Below, in pieces: positions 18,268-19,959 of a DNA stretch of 19,959 bases (positions are counted from its first letter, which is position 1; each line of letters begins with the position of its first letter). This DNA is from G963674505 sp964575975 (lineage in GTDB: Bacteria > Desulfobacterota > Desulfobacteria > Desulfobacterales > SKZT01). The translations under genes were made by a program, and so were the position numbers. The notes beneath the pieces are model-generated. The model ran no database searches, was not told the origin of the DNA, and saw only the letters and a program-made list of their open reading frames with translations. The stretch is from positions 1 through 19,959 of the forward strand of contig CAZNTU010000095.1 in NCBI GenBank assembly GCA_964575975.1, read 5' to 3'.

Positions 18268-18840
18268 TCATGCGGTTTTCGCCGGATCGATTCCTTCGGA
18301 TTCTTTCATCTGGTCTCTGATATGCGTCATGAGTTCCTCGGGGTCCAGAAAAACCTCCATTCGGTCCAGAAGCTCCGTGTCTTGATTCGTCTTCAGGCGC
18401 AACTCCCTTTGGAGTTCCCGCAAAAGGCGCACGGACATGCTGCTCTGACGCTCCACATGCAGGGAAACCTGCAACTGGATTTCGGCTCTCAATTCGTCGA
18501 TGCGGCTGTTTCGCTGTTGATGCATGAGAACCAGCAGGGATATAAAGGGCGCCTCCACCGAGGCCAAGGTGGCCAAGAACGTGAACGGGTAAGGATCCCA
18601 CGGCTCCCACCAGGGATACAGCGGAAGGTTCAGCAAAATCCAGCCCGAATGCGTCGCAAACAGGACGACAAAGAAAACGGGCTTGCTCAAGGCGGTGCCC
18701 GTCTTGTCTATGGTCTTCAGAAGCCGGTTTCTCTTGGACAGCGTTTTGCTCCGGACGTTTAGAATTTCTTCCTTCCCCTTGTCCGTTCGTCCCCAATGGA
18801 CTGTTTCCGATTCGGAAGCCTGTTTGTCCTTGCGGCCCAT
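18268..18840 (-). CDS. DUF1003 family membrane protein
   Basis: This 190-residue protein has the family core: two membrane segments (about 53-73 and 87-107) joined by WILLNLPLYPWWEPWDPYPF, with the conserved WxxLN, DPYPF and EAPFI signatures. A cytoplasmic coiled region with QQRNSRIDELRAEIQ follows, as is typical. The function of the family is unknown. The start is ATG at 18840, with GGAGG 9 nt upstream; a TTG two codons earlier is less likely. It begins 33 bases after the AI-2E-type transporter gene on the same strand, so the two are probably co-transcribed. It converges on cutA with only 45 bases between. Confidence 0.88.
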   Translation of the reverse strand: MGRKDKQASESETVHWGRTDKGKEEILNVRSKTLSKRNRLLKTIDKTGTALSKPVFFVVLFATHSGWILLNLPLYPWWEPWDPYPFTFLATLASVEAPFISLLVLMHQQRNSRIDELRAEIQLQVSLHVERQSSMSVRLLRELQRELRLKTNQDTELLDRMEVFLDPEELMTHIRDQMKESEGIDPAKTA

Positions 18841-18873
18841 GGGCAAAATCCTCCAATTCCGTTTCCGTCCGGT

Positions 18874-19959
18874 TTACTCGCTGATGGGTTGGATTTTGGA
18901 TTCCGGTTGGTCTTCCCCCACGTACACCTCTCCAAAGATCCTCCAGCAGGACAAAAAAAGCGCCGCGATTATGGGGCCGATGACAACGCCGGATATTCCG
19001 AAGACGGCGAGTCCTCCAATAGTGGAAAGCAGCACGAGAAAGTCCGGCATTCTCGTGTCGCGTCCAACGAGAATCGGCCGAAGAATGTTGTCGATCAGGC
19101 TTATTATCAAGATTCCCGCCAAGAGCAAGACAATTCCCTTCCCCGGTTCTCCTGTGATCATCAAGATGATCGAAGCCGGAAGCCAGACGATGGCCGGGCC
19201 GATCGCCGGCAAAAACGAAAACACAGCCATGACCATGCCCCAAAACGCCGGCGCTCCGATTCCCAGCAACCAGAAAAACACCCCTCCCAGCGCGCCCTGG
19301 ATTGTCCCCACCACCAGGACGCCCTTGATGGTCGCGCGGGAGACCCCGGCGAAACGAGCCATCAATTCCCGCTCGCGCGTGTCTCCCAGCGGGAGAATGT
19401 ACATGAAGGCCTTAATTATTTCCTCCCCGTCTCTGAGAAAGAAAAAAAGCACGTAAATCGTCAATGCGACATACAAGCCCACGCGAATGGCGTCCTGCCC
19501 GATATTTACCGCCCGGGACGCCAGAAATCGGCCGAGAGAGATGGTGGCGCCGGATACGTGCTCCTGTATTTTTTCGGGCTCGCCGACGAATTCGTGCAAG
19601 TATTGTTCGAAAAGAGGAATGTTTTTTTCGGCAAAGCTCACGATGTCGGACAAAAAACCGATTTTACCCGTGGATACGGCCTCCAGCAGGCCCACCGCTT
19701 CCCTCGTGACGGCGGCGCCCACCAAGATCAGAGGGAAAATCACAATCGCCAAGATGAAAAGTATCGTGAGCAATGCGGCCAGAGCGGACCTTCCTCCCAT
19801 CAGACGCCTCGACCTCCGGTATGTCCCGTCGAAGAGAATCGCAAGCACGAGGGCCCAAAAGACCGGCATGAGCAGATCCCGTATCACTCCGAAGAACGCC
19901 AGCGTCACCAAGACGAGCATGGTCAAGTAAAATCCGTGTTGAACGCTTGCGAACCGCAT
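18874..19959 (-). CDS. AI-2E family transporter (PerM/UPF0118), possibly continuing past the window
   Basis: This 361-residue membrane protein has paired N-terminal helices (LTMLVLVTLAFFGVI, VFWALVLAILFDG), a helix ALLTILFILAIVIFPLIL, a soluble middle part, then a cluster of helices with YVALTIYVLFFFLRDGEEI, GALGGVFFWLLGIGAPAFWG, FLPAIGPAIVWLPA and IGGLAVFGISGVVIGPIIAAL. These are family hallmarks. Members export small molecules or ions (AI-2 export has been proposed, Na+/H+ exchange shown for some), so the substrate is open. The first ATG is the last codon of the window; the length suits a full protein, but an upstream start cannot be excluded. The DUF1003 gene follows it. Confidence 0.9.
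   Translation of the reverse strand: MRFASVQHGFYLTMLVLVTLAFFGVIRDLLMPVFWALVLAILFDGTYRRSRRLMGGRSALAALLTILFILAIVIFPLILVGAAVTREAVGLLEAVSTGKIGFLSDIVSFAEKNIPLFEQYLHEFVGEPEKIQEHVSGATISLGRFLASRAVNIGQDAIRVGLYVALTIYVLFFFLRDGEEIIKAFMYILPLGDTRERELMARFAGVSRATIKGVLVVGTIQGALGGVFFWLLGIGAPAFWGMVMAVFSFLPAIGPAIVWLPASIILMITGEPGKGIVLLLAGILIISLIDNILRPILVGRDTRMPDFLVLLSTIGGLAVFGISGVVIGPIIAALFLSCWRIFGEVYVGEDQPESKIQPISE

Overview
The window looks like a chromosomal stretch from a strictly anaerobic, moderately GC-rich bacterium, plausibly a Desulfobacterota-type sulfate reducer or syntroph. That placement is an inference from gene content (two pyruvate:ferredoxin oxidoreductases, a NADH-linked Fe-S module, rubrerythrin, a periplasmic di-heme peroxidase) and from strong AGGAG-type ribosome binding sites. 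No rRNA, tRNA, CRISPR array or replication origin was seen.

Layout. Positions 1-1400 hold a decayed mobile element: two overlapping tyrosine recombinase genes on the minus strand, each broken by a one-base frameshift. They abut the last ~38 codons of a plus-strand iron-sulfur protein that still has its own terminator. Positions 1530-2783 (minus) encode an exported di-heme cytochrome c peroxidase/MauG protein. Positions 2784-3502 are non-coding, with an AT-rich patch, a strong bidirectional terminator and a long nested inverted repeat. A GAF-domain protein (3503-4090, minus) follows.

The centre of interest is a minus-strand operon reading from 11109 down to 4361: porC-porD-porA-porB (a complete four-subunit pyruvate/2-oxoacid:ferredoxin oxidoreductase), then a NuoE-like, a NuoF/HydB-like and a short HoxU/NuoG-N-terminal-like subunit, and finally a rubrerythrin-like diiron protein. 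The three Nuo/Hyd-like subunits are the NADH-side electron-transfer core seen in multimeric NAD-dependent and bifurcating hydrogenases, but no hydrogenase or formate dehydrogenase catalytic subunit is present. The catalytic partner next to them is the POR. The simplest reading is a NAD(H)-linked, possibly ferredoxin-bifurcating or -confurcating, pyruvate oxidoreductase. This is inferred from gene arrangement and is untested.

Divergently across a ~660-bp regulatory region lies nifJ (11768-15337, plus), a single-chain pyruvate:ferredoxin oxidoreductase with a near-consensus sigma70 promoter and a strong terminator. The cell therefore has a ferredoxin-only PFOR and a putative NADH-coupled POR back to back, so pyruvate electrons could be sent to either pool.

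After the nifJ terminator comes a plus-strand group: a Tat-exported aldo/keto reductase with a C-terminal Fe-S motif, a NUDIX hydrolase, a small SAM methyltransferase and CutA. Convergent to it, on the minus strand, are an AI-2E-family transporter (starting exactly at the window edge) and a DUF1003 membrane protein.
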